Positions 49,618 through 60,538 of a stretch of 64,000 nt of DNA are shown here, in pieces (the stretch's first letter is position 1; each line of letters opens with the position of its first letter). A program made the position numbers and the translations under genes. The stretch lies in assembly GCA_023614405.1 (NCBI GenBank), contig CM042690.1, forward strand, positions 664,090,802 through 664,154,801, read 5' to 3'. The stretch comes from Avena insularis (taxonomy: Eukaryota > Streptophyta > Magnoliopsida > Poales > Poaceae). The notes beneath the pieces were generated by a model that did no database searches, was not told the DNA's origin, and saw nothing but the letters and a program-made list of their open reading frames with translations.

Positions 49618-50892
49618 CTCCTATACACAAGATAGATGATATTATCTATGTCAGTGCAAAGCAATAGCAGTTCACAAGATAAGATCATGCATATATATAT
49701 GGGTGCAACAAGATGTAAGAAATCACGTTCTAATCATCGGCATTTCAAAGAAAGACCAAAAAAAATCAAACCAAGAATGACTTGTATTAGTGCCTCATAC
49801 TTAGGTTGGGCATGGAAATAACAATGCTCGCTGTTTGATCTTGTGCGGCAAGTAGAGTATATGCCTAAATTACTAGTCTACTTGGCACACGAGATCAAAC
49901 AGCGGCATAGTCATACACATGACGCCACAACATGTTCTAATCATCGGCATTTCGAAGAAATACCAAAAAAAGCAAACCAAGAATGACTTGGATTCGTGCC
50001 TCATACTATTCGTATCGCTAAAGACAAAAGAAGAGAAATACTTCCACGATTCATATAGCATGGGCATGTTATGTCCAATGGTAACGTAAGGAAAGGATTC
50101 GGTCTCCATGACAACGACTCATTTCGAGTTTGGTGTGCCAAAAGGAGTCGTTGTCGTGGACCCAGAACCCTTTCCTTGGCCTACCATTGAACATATTATG
50201 TCCTATGTATATGAATCTTAAAAATATCTGTCCTCTTTCGACTTTAGGGCTACGAGATGAAATAGTTTATCATTTCATTGTATCACCAAAGATGAAAGGA
50301 AAGAAATTATTCCACGATTCATATAACAATGTCGCCAGTGCTATACGTATAGTGAAGCAATGTCTTTCCTTTTGACTTTGGGGCTACAATAAGATATTTG
50401 AAACTAAATACTTCACCATTTCATTTAATTCACGCTATCTAATCTATTCGTATCGCCAAAGACAAAAGAAGAGAAATACTTCCACGATCCATATAGCATG
50501 GGCATGATATGTCCAGTGGTAAAGCCAGGAAAGGATTCGGTCTCCACGGCAATGACTCATTTCGAGTTTGGTGTGTCGAAAGGAGTCACTGTCGTGGACC
50601 CAGAATTCTTTCCTGGGCTTGCCACTGAACATATTATGTCTTATGTATATGAATATCGAAAATATTTGTCCTCTTTTGACTTTGGGGCTACGAGATGAAA
50701 TAATTTATCATTTCATTATATCGCCAAAGACGAAAGGAAAGAAATCATTCCACGATTCATATAACAATGTCCCCAATGCTATACAAATAGTGAAGCAATG
50801 TCTTTCCTTTCGACTTTAGGGCTACAATGAGATATTTGAAACTAAATACTTCACCATTTCATTTAATTCACGCTATCTAATCTATTCGTATC

Positions 50893-52356
50893 CACTACTA
50901 GGAAACCCCTTATTAGTGGCGCACCTTTTTTCACTATCCGTGGCGCATATGTTACCGCCACGACACGTCATCTCGATAACTATCTTGGTGGCGCATTTCA
51001 AAATGCGCCACAGAAGTTTTTTTCAAATTTCAAAAAAAATCAGGCCAGATCTAGATCTGGCCGGAGTTGGTGGTGGTGGTGGTGGTGGCGGCTGGAGGAG
51101 GGCTAGGAGGAGGTTGCCAGAGTTGGTGGTGGAGGAGGAGGAGGTTACCGGGGTTGGTGGTGGAGGAGGAGGAGGAGGTCGCTGGAGTTGGTGGTGGAAG
51201 AGGAGGAGAAGGAGGAGGAGGAGGATGCCGCCGGAGTTGGTGGTGGAGAAGGAGGAGGTCGCCGGAGTTGGTGGTGGAGGAGGAGGTCGCCGGAGTTGGT
51301 GGTGGAGGAGGTGGTTGATGGAGTTGGTCGCCGGAGTTGGTCGCTAGAGTTGGTGGTGGTGGAGGAGGAGGAGGTGGTCGCCGGAGTTGGTGGTGGTGGA
51401 GGAGGAGGAGGTCGCCGGAGAGTGGAGAAGGAGGAGGGAGGAGAAGGGGAGAAGTGTGGAGGGGAGGAGAAGGGGAGAAGTGGGAAGGGGAGAAGAAGTG
51501 GGAAGGGGAGAAGAAGTGGGAAGGGGGAGAAAAAGGAAAAAGGGAGGGAGAAGGGCGTTGGCGGGATTCAAATTTGAATCCCTGAAGACTTCATGGCGCA
51601 TATGGAAATGCCACGTAAGTTTCTCCCCCTTTTTTATTTTTTTGTAGTAAAAATCTTCTGCCCTAAATAACTTTTTACTCTTTTCGAATTTGGAGATTCT
51701 GTAAATTTCAGAACGACCATAGGTCGTTGAATTCAAGTAGGGAATTTCGAGACGATCATTTTGATAGGTTAAAGATTTTTTTCCGACATCGTATGCAAAA
51801 GTTATAACCGTTTTACCGTGCCATGACCTATTTTTGTAAAATACATCGAAATTCATGTTTTTTAATTTTGTCTAGATCTATACCCTAAAATCTGACTACA
51901 ACTCAAAGGAATTATTTTTTTGAAATTTTTATCATTTTTGTTTATTTTTTACAAAACTGAAAAGGCGATCCAAGGGGGGGTGGGGGTGGGATCTGTTTTT
52001 GTTTGTTCTGTGGCGCATACACCTATATGCGCCACAGAAAGTGATGTTTCTGTGGCGTATATGGACATATGCGCCACAGAAGTTTCTCCCCCTTTTTTTG
52101 CTGCTTGGTCCCATCAACCTTCTATGGCGCATACGTCTTTATGCGCCACAGAAGTTTGGCACTTCAGTGGCGCACACGAAAATATGCGCCATAGAAATAT
52201 GGACTTCTGTGGCGCATATTAGTTTCGTGTGCCACTGAAGTCCAAACTTATGTGGCGCATTTTTTCTAGTGCGTCACTAATACATATCTGTGGCGCATGG
52301 TTTTACATATGCGCCACTAAATATCTTGTCTACCTATAAGTTGTTTCTTAGTAGTG
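50893..52356 (+). mobile_element. Non-autonomous CACTA element
   Basis: 1464 bp with terminal inverted repeats CACTACTAGGAAACCCCTTA and the inverse of taagttgtttcttagtagtg, and a perfect 3-bp target duplication ATC (50890-50892, 52357-52359). The uninterrupted target is seen in the neighbouring repeat unit (attcgtatcgccaaag at 50448). Subterminal gtggcgcatatg/catatgcgccac motifs are dense (50925-51010, 52010-52320). A purine-rich tract of GGT/GGA repeats fills 51060-51580. No transposase is present. Strand is nominal. Confidence 0.95.
51060..51580 (+). repeat. Purine-rich GGT/GGA imperfect tandem repeat
   Basis: About 520 bp of ggtggtggaggaggagg and gccggagttggtggtgg units grading into ggagaagtgggaaggg units, all G/A-rich on the plus strand. 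Long Gly/Val/Arg open frames are by-products. Runs of GG and GGG could form G-quadruplexes. Confidence 0.85.
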
Positions 52357-53096
52357 ATCGCCAAAGACAAAAGAAGAGAAATACTTCCATAATTCATATA
52401 GCATGGGCATGTTATGTCGAGTGGCAAATCAAGGAAAGGATTTGGTCTCCACGGCAACGACTCATTTCGAGTTTGGTGTGTCTAAAGGAGTCGTTGCCAT
52501 GGACCCAGAAACCTTTCCTTGGCTTGCCACTCGACATATTATGTCTTATGTATATAAATCTCGAAAATATCTGTCCTCTTTCGACTTTAGGGCTACGAGA
52601 TGAAATAGTTGCCTCATACTTAGGTTGGGCACGGAAAATGACAATGCCGCTGATGGATCTGGTGCGGCAAGTAGAGTATATGCACAAACCTCTAGTCTAC
52701 TTGGCACACCAGATCCAGCAATGGCATGGTCACACACATGACGCCACAACACGTTTTAATCATCAGCATTTCGAAGAAAGAAAAAGAAAGCAAACCACAA
52801 GAAGTAGGGTGGCAATAACGAATGAAAAGCAACAAGCACTTAAAATAGTTCATAACACAAATAACTAGCTAGTGTCACTCACAATCAAGTTCAATGGTTG
52901 ACGAAACATACTCTAGAGGCTTTGCTAGGTAAGTTTAAGTTTAACATAGTGATAAGAGGTTACAACACGAATTCGGAACTAACAGCTAGCTACCCAGGCA
53001 ATGCAATCATCAAGACTTCTTCTGCTATTGAGTCGGCTTTAGGGGGCATTGATGAAGCCCGGCCGAGTTTTCACCATCTGCATGAACGTCCTGCAG

Positions 53097-54176
53097 TCAC
53101 ACTGTTGCGCTAAGCATTCGTCTATCTCCCTGTTGGGCGGTGTATGGCCGTCGTAGAAGAGGCCCCCCGGATTTCATGACTCCCTGGTGCACGATTGTCG
53201 CGAGCTCCTCCTGGATGTCGAAGATGTGCTGCCTGAGGTTGCGATCATGTATTGTTGCAAGCCTTTCAGCCCACTTCGCGAGGTCAGATGGCAGCGTTTT
53301 GCTCCCCATGTCATTGAAGAACGCCTTCATGTGTTAAATGGCGTAGAAGGCATCCTTCCTGCTACTAGATGGCTGCTTGACGCAGGCGAACTTGGTGTTG
53401 TGGCAGAACACGTGCGTGTCGAACTTCACATATGGTGTTGCTGGTTTGATGCCTCCCGCTGCGATGTAGCCGGTGAGAGCACCATCAAGAATGTTCTTGA
53501 TATTGATGTAGTTTTTCGGGTGCGCACTGTTTGAGTCGAGGTACACGGCTGTTGAGTGTTTCAAATTCAAGCATATGAGCACACAGCCTGTCTGATCATC
53601 CTCTGTGATGGGATGGTAGGGAAGGAGAATCACATCCTTGTCCGAGTATGTTTGCAGGAAGGTTGAGAGGTAGTCGGTCGCCAGCGCTATGTCCTCGGCA
53701 TCTTTCAGGACGACGTCCCGCATGAAGTAGGGATCCACTATCTGGATGCACGGGATCTTGTCTCTGGTGATCTGCATGGCCATATTGAGGGAGAATAGCC
53801 AGACCAGGGTATTATGCAGCCAGAACCCGTTCAACATGTCGAAGATGTCGGAATGCCGCAGGTAGAAGATATCCCCGGGGGGTACACTGACGAAGCATGG
53901 CACATAAGGCACCTTAGCCTTGAAAACGAGGTACGACTGATCGTTCTCGCGAATGCGGCGCTCCTTAATTGTGAGACAGCTATAATGAAGATTGCGCATT
54001 TGAGAGACTGCAACCTCGAGCAACGAGTTACACATCATTGGTGCACCTGCCACGTGCTGCTGATTCCTACCTTGCCCCGTAGGGCCGTCCTGAGCCTGGA
54101 GAACAAGATTTGGACCCTTGCTCTGGTCACCCTTAGGCTTCCTTTTGCGACCCTTCTTCGGTCCCTTTGGGGTGTC
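53097..54176 (-). pseudogene. Ulp1-like (C48) protease-domain gene part of the CACTA, 3' portion
   Basis: Minus-strand translation from 54176 gives a Lys-rich linker (KKGRKRKPKGDQSKG) and then a region resembling the Ulp1-like domain carried by plant CACTA/MULE genes: DVILLPYHPI, VLICLNLKHSTAVYLDSNSA, TKFACVKQPSSS, KDAFYAI. The expected HW motif and the active-site Cys after the Gln are not visible, so catalysis is doubtful. A TAA at about 53335 interrupts before HMKAFFNDMGSKTLPSDLAK, which stays open to 53097. Upstream the frame joins 58084-58391 across the solo LTR. Confidence 0.65.
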
Positions 54177-57100
54177 TGTGGCATCCCGCAAAGCCACTAC
54201 TAGAAAATCGCGTTTTTTTTGTGCATTGCATCATCATGACCGCATGCTCATGCCATCATGCCACATTGCATTTGAGCATCGTCATCATCATGCATTTGTT
54301 TGCATAAAACTATTTTCGAAAACATATTTCGTTTTCTAAATACCCCGCCTTTATTTCAAATCCAAACCCGGGTCTCCGGATTATTTTGTTTCGTCTACCA
54401 ACGGTTTTCAAGCGCCTCGTGTTAAATAATAAAATATTTATTTTATTTTTAGGGGGCAGCCAAACCGGGCCGCTCTGACCCAGTCGGCCACCCCCAGTGC
54501 AAACCAGTTTTCCCCTCAAACCTTTTTCTACCTAAACCTAGTCTACCCATCCCCAGCCACCTCGCCCCGGCCAATCGCAAACTGCCACCTCATCCTCTCC
54601 TTCCCCCTATCCTATCCCAGGCCGCCACCTCAGCCTCCCCACCTGGTCAAACCCCACCCACACTCCACACAGCCGGCCCTGCCTCTCTCCCTGGGCGCGT
54701 CCCCACCCCGGCCCCACCTGCAGCGACACGCCCTGCTACCCCAGAACCCACCCCAAACCAACCCGCGTCCACCCCGCGTGGGACTCACGCGGTCAAACCG
54801 CGGCCCACCGGCGGGTCCCACCTGTCGCGTCGTGCCCACCTCCCTCCTCCCCGCAGACCTCCCGCAACAACCGCCGTCCTGCTCGGAACCCCACCTCCCG
54901 ATCGATCCTGGCCCAGAGCCCCCACCTACCCTGGCCATTGAGCTAACTGAGCCTCGCCCGCTGTCGCCCCATAGGCCGACCACGCCTCGGGTCCCTCCGC
55001 TTCCACCGGCAGACCGCCGCCTGTGGCTCGGCCTCCCAGCGCCCGTGGCTCCGTCGGCCTCCTCGCCGCCTCCGCGGCTCTCCTCCTCGGCGCTTTCCTA
55101 GACCCCGTCGCCATCCTCGTGAATCCCCCTCGCCTTGATCCCTCCTGCCTCCCAGCCTGGCCTCCTCCTCGACTGAGCCTCAGCCTCGCCTCTGTCCCCT
55201 CACTGGTGCTCCTGGTCGCCTGGGCCTCCTCTGGCCGCCAACCGCCTCGAAGGCCGCCAGAGCTCGCCCTCCGGCCTGCCTCGAGCTACGCCCGGCCTCG
55301 CCTCCACTCTTCGCTTTCTTCTCCAGCTGGTTCCACTGCCGCCCGGCGGCCTCCTCCGGCGCCTTCGGCCCCCTGCTGCCCTTGTCAGCTGGCTACAGAG
55401 GCAGCTGACAGCCTGGGCCACACTGAGTCCTGCTGTGTGTGTGCCTCTGGTGCTGCGTGTCCACCATGTTTTGTTCCGCATGTGCGTGTTCTGCTCCTAT
55501 TCATCAAGATGTTTTGGCTTCGATGTTGCCAGATGGTGTTACCTGCTAGAGTTGTGGAGATGCTATCATGTGTCTGCGAAGCGAATTGAAGGTCAACAAG
55601 ACTCCAACAAGATCTTTGAACCCTCTCGATGGACAAGACCCTCGAGTCGGGAACCATGTTTGCCATCGACGATAAGATCTCCGGCACGGGACATCCAGAG
55701 CTCCATCGCGGAAAAACCTCAAGATCTTCTTCATGGATCCTATGACCCGAAGACCGATCCCGCGAACCCTCGGAACCCCAAGATCTTCCGAACCCTAATG
55801 TGTGACCCCTTTCTCGAGCCCTATTTTATAATTGTAATATAAACTTGTTGCATTAAATCATTCATCTCGCATGCATATTCGTGTGGTTTGGGGGCATTAT
55901 GCCGATTCACCTTATAATTAAATATGGGATCCATATGCGGGCAAATCTAGTCTTATATTGGTCCCATATAAATTTGTGTAGCGAACCGGTGATATATTTT
56001 GCCATGTTAAGACAACATTTAAATTGCGGGGTAGTTAAACAACTTGAACCACTTAAATATTTGCCGAAACCTCGGTTCCGCTTAATATGACCTAATTGCA
56101 TTGCACCTTTGCCATGTCATACATCATACATGCATCATGCTCGGTCTTCTGTCGTAATCTTAAATAGTGCATCCGGTGTTTCTTCTAGTGTTTGCTTCTT
56201 CGCGGATTAGGCCGATGAGTTGATGCGAGTGTCGACCCGATCTTCGGTTGAACCCTCGGCAATGTTTTTCAGGCGAGCATCTCCCCCTTTCTACCTATCT
56301 TACTTTTATAGTCTTTACTTCCTCCTGTTGATCTATTGCTATCTGTGTTGCGATGCTCTAGTTTTCGTACCCATGATATCCCTTGCAGCCTTATATTGCC
56401 TTGGACACATCCTATTACCTGTTGTTTGGTAGGTAGTTGGACTTGCGCGTCGTAGTCGCTTGGCTCAAGTGCTGTTGCGTGTCGTCAAGTACCACAGTTG
56501 TTGCAGTATGGCCGTGTGTTTAATGTTGAAGATGGTTACTTTAATTACTATTTAATCACTAAAAATGGAAGTAGGTAAATGCAGAGGCACCGGTGGGTGA
56601 TAGATAATATTTGGTTTCCGACTGCCTTATCGGTGTCCGTGAGGACCAGAGTTCTTGACACATTAGAGATCGAGCGCGCTAACCACAGGTGGGGAGATAT
56701 GGCCCCCCCATCGATTAGTACCTGATTTCAAAGTATTGTACTGGGGGCCACAAACTAGTTTGAGGTTTTATTTACTATCCTGTACTTATGCCATGCTTTA
56801 CTGCTTTATTTAAATTGTGCGATGGATAGCACCTGTACTGTTTAGGATCGGGACACGTTTTCGCGGTGTCGACAAGCCCAGTTTTGGGTTCCCAGTCGTT
56901 CTGACCGTCTACCCAAACCCTAAGTCCGTCTCGGAGCCCGGCCGACTTCGTTGCGGGTAGACTTAGTGGGGTGGCCCCCCGTGCTTGCTTTGGGTCTGGA
57001 AACGTCATGACTTAGGCCCCGCCGACATACCGATGGGTGTATGTTAACTGATCTGGCAAAAAGGGTCGAAGTGCTTGTGGATACTTTGGTGCACCCCTGC

Positions 57101-58083
57101 AGGGTTAAATCTTTTCGAGAAGCCGTGTCCGCGGTTATGGACGACTTGGAGCACAGTGCTTGATCATAGACAACTATAACTAAAGTTTACTGTTATAATT
57201 TGACTTGTATCCGTTATGTCTAGTAATCAGCTTCACTACAACGAATGGCTAAATAAAAGTACCAACAACTGCTGGGTTTTGGGATATCTCATGCTAATTG
57301 TATATGACTAGTAAGTGTTGCAACTACAACGGAATGGTTAACTAAAACGACCCACTGCTTATTTTATCAGGACGATCATCTACACCTGTCTAGTAATTGC
57401 TGCAACAATAACTGAAGAAATAAAACTGCCAATTGTGTGCGTTCCTCGGTTGACTTCCTCGTCTGGTCTCGAGGGGGAATACCAGGATGGGATTTTTTGG
57501 TGTTAGTACCAGGTTGGTTCCGAATAGGTCTTTCTCACCCCTCTCTGATAGCCGACAGTTATATCGAGTCTCTATAGGTTGTTTAGTGTATGTTGCGCTG
57601 CCGCTTCAGTCCACCATACCTATGTAGGCGAGGACCGCCGAATTCTAGCCTCGCCGTGTACTGGCCTCAGTACTGACCGCTCTCTCTTTTTCCTTTGCCC
57701 TTTGTCGGCACCCCTTTTGTTTAAGCAGGTTTTGAGATCGACGTCGTTAGCAGGGTTACCCTTCCGGCTTGGCCTGGGCAGGGTTATGGACGCCATTGGT
57801 TATTCTTCAGGGCTCTTAGCTCAATTTGCATCTTGTCCGTACTCGGACGCCGTATCGTTTTCAACGTGAATTGGATCTTTGTATTGTATATCTGTATTCT
57901 TGGCTCTTTGAGTCGCTGTTGTATATATATCTGTTCTGTGGGTCCCATCAAGGACTGTTGTGTAATGTTATTACTTCGTTTTCCACCCGCACGAAAGTGC
58001 CTGGTGGGCACCTTTGAATCGTTTCTATGCGGGTTTGGCGAAATTCGCTAAAACTTGCATAGGGCCGATTTGAGGGTGTTACA
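54177..58083 (-). mobile_element. Solo LTR of a long-LTR retrotransposon
   Basis: 3907 bp with ends TGTGGCATCC ... GGGTGTTACA on the plus strand and a perfect 5-bp target duplication GTGTC (54172-54176, 58084-58088). In the opposite sense it starts TGTAACACCC and ends GGATGCCACA, as in long-LTR cereal Gypsy/LARD families such as Sukkula or Erika (family from memory, unverified). No internal region is present, so it arose by LTR-LTR recombination. It contains GC-rich sequence at 54500-55400 and no supported gene. Confidence 0.85.
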
Positions 58084-60538
58084 GTGTCGGCCACCGTGTT
58101 CACCTCATCGATCACCTTATGAAGGGTGTTGGGGCTGATCAAAGGAATTGCTGGCCTTGGAGGCTCGGTGAAGGGGGAGGGTGGCGGCGTCTCCTGACTA
58201 GTTGGGAAGAGACGCACCTGGCAAGGGGGTTTCGTCGGTGCTGGTTGGGTATCGGCAACTTGATGTGTGTCTGATGGTCCCGACTCATACCAATCAGAAA
58301 ACCTTGTGTTAACGAACTGGTCGTCGAAGTTCGGATCAATTTCTCCATCATCATCATAGGGATCCTGTGCCATGTTGTCCAAGTATTCCATCTTGAAGTC
58401 TTCATCATGTGTTGGCTATGCTGCCTCTGGGGTGATGTTGAGCTGTTCCTCCGTCCCCAAACGGATCTGGCTCTTCGGCCATAGGTACAAGTAGCCGAAG
58501 CCAGTACTGAGGACCACCGTCGTCTCCTCATCATCCCATCCTTGAGGTTGAGAGGGAGGTTCCACTTGCTCGTAGCCCGGAAGCACCATACTGTATCTGA
58601 CCCTCATCATGTCAGGTGGCATTATGACATTGTGCATTTTGTGGTTCTCCGGTTGAACGATAGTACCCTTGGCAACATCCTTCAACTGGCCGCCCACCCA
58701 ATGCATTAGAGTGCAAGGAGTGTCTCCCTCCGAAAGACATGTAGGCCGGGCGTCAATAAAACGAAGATCAAGTCATCGGTGTGGTTAAGCCTCCCAACTC
58801 TCGCTTTAATTAGTTAGTTAACTTGAGGGCGTCGAACTCGGCCAAGGTCGAGGCACCGCCGCCGGCAGGATTGAGACCGCAAGTGGCGGAGTGGCTGCCT
58901 GATGGCACGGTGGTGTGTGCCGCAACGGGCAAGTTAAGCTCCGGAGCTGGAGGAGTCTCCACCACCACCGGCCCCGCTGGAGGAGTCACTAGCGCCTCCG
59001 GCCGCGCCATGTTGCCCGATTGGGCGCTATCGAGGTTGGGAACCGGTGGCGGCCCTTGTTTACCACCCTTCTGCCACTTGATGTACTTTTCCATGTAGGC
59101 GGGAAGGATGGTGTTGAGCTTATCGTTCATTTGTGTCTGGACTTGTGCCTTGACTTGTGTATGAACTTGTTCTTGGAACTTAGTCTCGACAGCCGACACA
59201 GCCTGGTTCACGGCATCTTGGACTATATTAGGAAAGGCTTCCACCTGTTCCCTTAGGTGTCTTACCTCGGTGCTTTTGGCCTGCTTCCTGCCCTTCCGCT
59301 CCATGGTTCCATAGTACTCGGACCATGTTATGCTGCCAAAGCCGACCACACGACCAGCCGACGACGGGGCCGCTAGGGGCTCGACATTCTTGGTCCGATT
59401 CAGCGCCCTGTTAAAAGTGGTGTCCCACTTGGCGACAGGCGCCGACCCCTGGGATGAGGAGCTCCTACACTCCTCGTCCCGCGCACAAGGAAAGCGAAGC
59501 ATTTGATCAGAAAACTGGACTTCATTGATTAACCGTGAACGCAATTAATCGACTTGCATGCAAACTACTAGCATATTTTCTCATGAAGTCCGTCACCTTT
59601 GTAGCGAAGGGACCGACGGGCTCCGAGGAATAATCAGAACTATCTTTCAGCATGGCAAACCGGGCCCTGACAAAGTGCTTTGCCTGCGGCTCTTTTATGT
59701 CATCAAAGGGAGGGGTCAACCCCTTTGTACGAGCGTCGGCGTCCTCCTTCTCCCATTTGGGAATCACAGCTCTATAACCGCTGGAGCCGAGATGGTGGGT
59801 ACCAATGTTCTTCTCATACAACTCCTTGAAGTACTGACTCTTGGCCTTGCCCATGGCGGATTCTCATCTGGCCTTGAACACCTTAAAGTGTTCTTCCGTG
59901 ACCAGAGGCTCCCTCTTGACGACCTCTGAATAACTTAGCTCGTCCTCGAAAATCAGCTTCTTCACCCGGACCTTCCAATTCGACAAGGCCTTGGTCATCT
60001 TCTTTAGGGCGTACTTGTTTACCGGATTCCCTTTGAGATTGTCATTATTGTACTTGTGTTCCTCATCACCCGGGAACGCGTATCTTGCGTGCAGCTTCCG
60101 GAAGAGCTAGATGCGGCAACCCCTGTTCTCTTCGGCCTTCAGGTTCTCCGTGTTGATCGTGACGGTGTTCCAGAGGATTGCCGCGAGCTGGTTTGAGTAA
60201 CCCGTGACAAACTCGGCCGGCTCTAAAGGCGCACCTTCATCGTTCACGCTTGTGATGATGGACCTTTTGATGTCGACCATGATCGGGGCATGCTCCTTCC
60301 GGGCCTTCTTCGATGTGCTACCATCGTCCGTAGTAGCTTCACCTCCGCCATCAGTGGTAGTGGCGTCGCCATCCGTGTCCCCCATCTCCTCATCGCCCGA
60401 CGACATATCCTCATCCGCCTCCATCTCGTCGTCCCGCGGAACGAATTCTGGGTCCTCTTGGGATTCCATCTTCGCCTGCTGCTCCCAAAAGGACTTCTTG
60501 CTAGAAGGGCCATGCTCCGCCGACATTTGTAAACACAC
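58084..60538 (-). pseudogene. CACTA second gene (Transposase_24 / Ptta-En-Spm type), broken
   Basis: Minus-strand blocks: an acidic N-terminal part from 60538 (DDEMEADEDMSSGDEEMGD); after a TAG near 60107, LFRKLHARYAFPGDEEH and SNWKVRVKKLIFEDELSYSE; after a TGA near 59853, AMGKAKSQYFKELYEKNIGT. Next, 59544-58810 holds EYYGTMERKGRKQAKSTEVR followed by a long coiled-coil-like stretch (QAVSAVETKFQEQVHTQVKA). Then 58706-58416, and an acidic Pro-rich block (58391-58084). This order matches the Ptta/En-Spm Transposase_24 proteins of grass CACTA elements. In-frame stops show decay. It continues into the Ulp1-like part beyond the solo LTR. Confidence 0.75.

Larger units (their letters stand above)
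49833..52725. repeat. Tandem array of long foldback (hairpin) units within the CACTA
   Basis: Units of about 438 bp repeat from about 50009, 50448 and 50886. Each holds a long inverted repeat: arms about 50016-50120 and 50143-50250; about 50455-50560 and 50583-50695; about 52359-52465 and 52487-52600. Arms are about 105 nt, roughly 80% complementary, with loops near 22 nt. The first two units also hold a smaller foldback (50284-50391, 50721-50825). The array is bracketed by a second type of hairpin (49833-49905 and 52646-52724) with stems of about 28-31 nt around the sequence ggcaagtaga. The third unit is split by the CACTA at 50893-52356. Matching changes on both arms keep the pairs. Confidence 0.85.

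Noticed and set aside
51067..51577. Gly/Val/Arg-rich open frames
   Set aside because: By-product of the GGT/GGA tract in a non-autonomous CACTA; all three frames stay open.
54194..54215. A CACTA terminus (cactactagaaaatcgcg)
   Set aside because: It lies just inside the solo LTR, whose TG...CA ends and GTGTC duplication explain the border; no paired terminus was found.
54778..55589. Pro/Ala-rich open frames up to 188 codons
   Set aside because: They lie inside the solo LTR's GC-rich part and have no domain.
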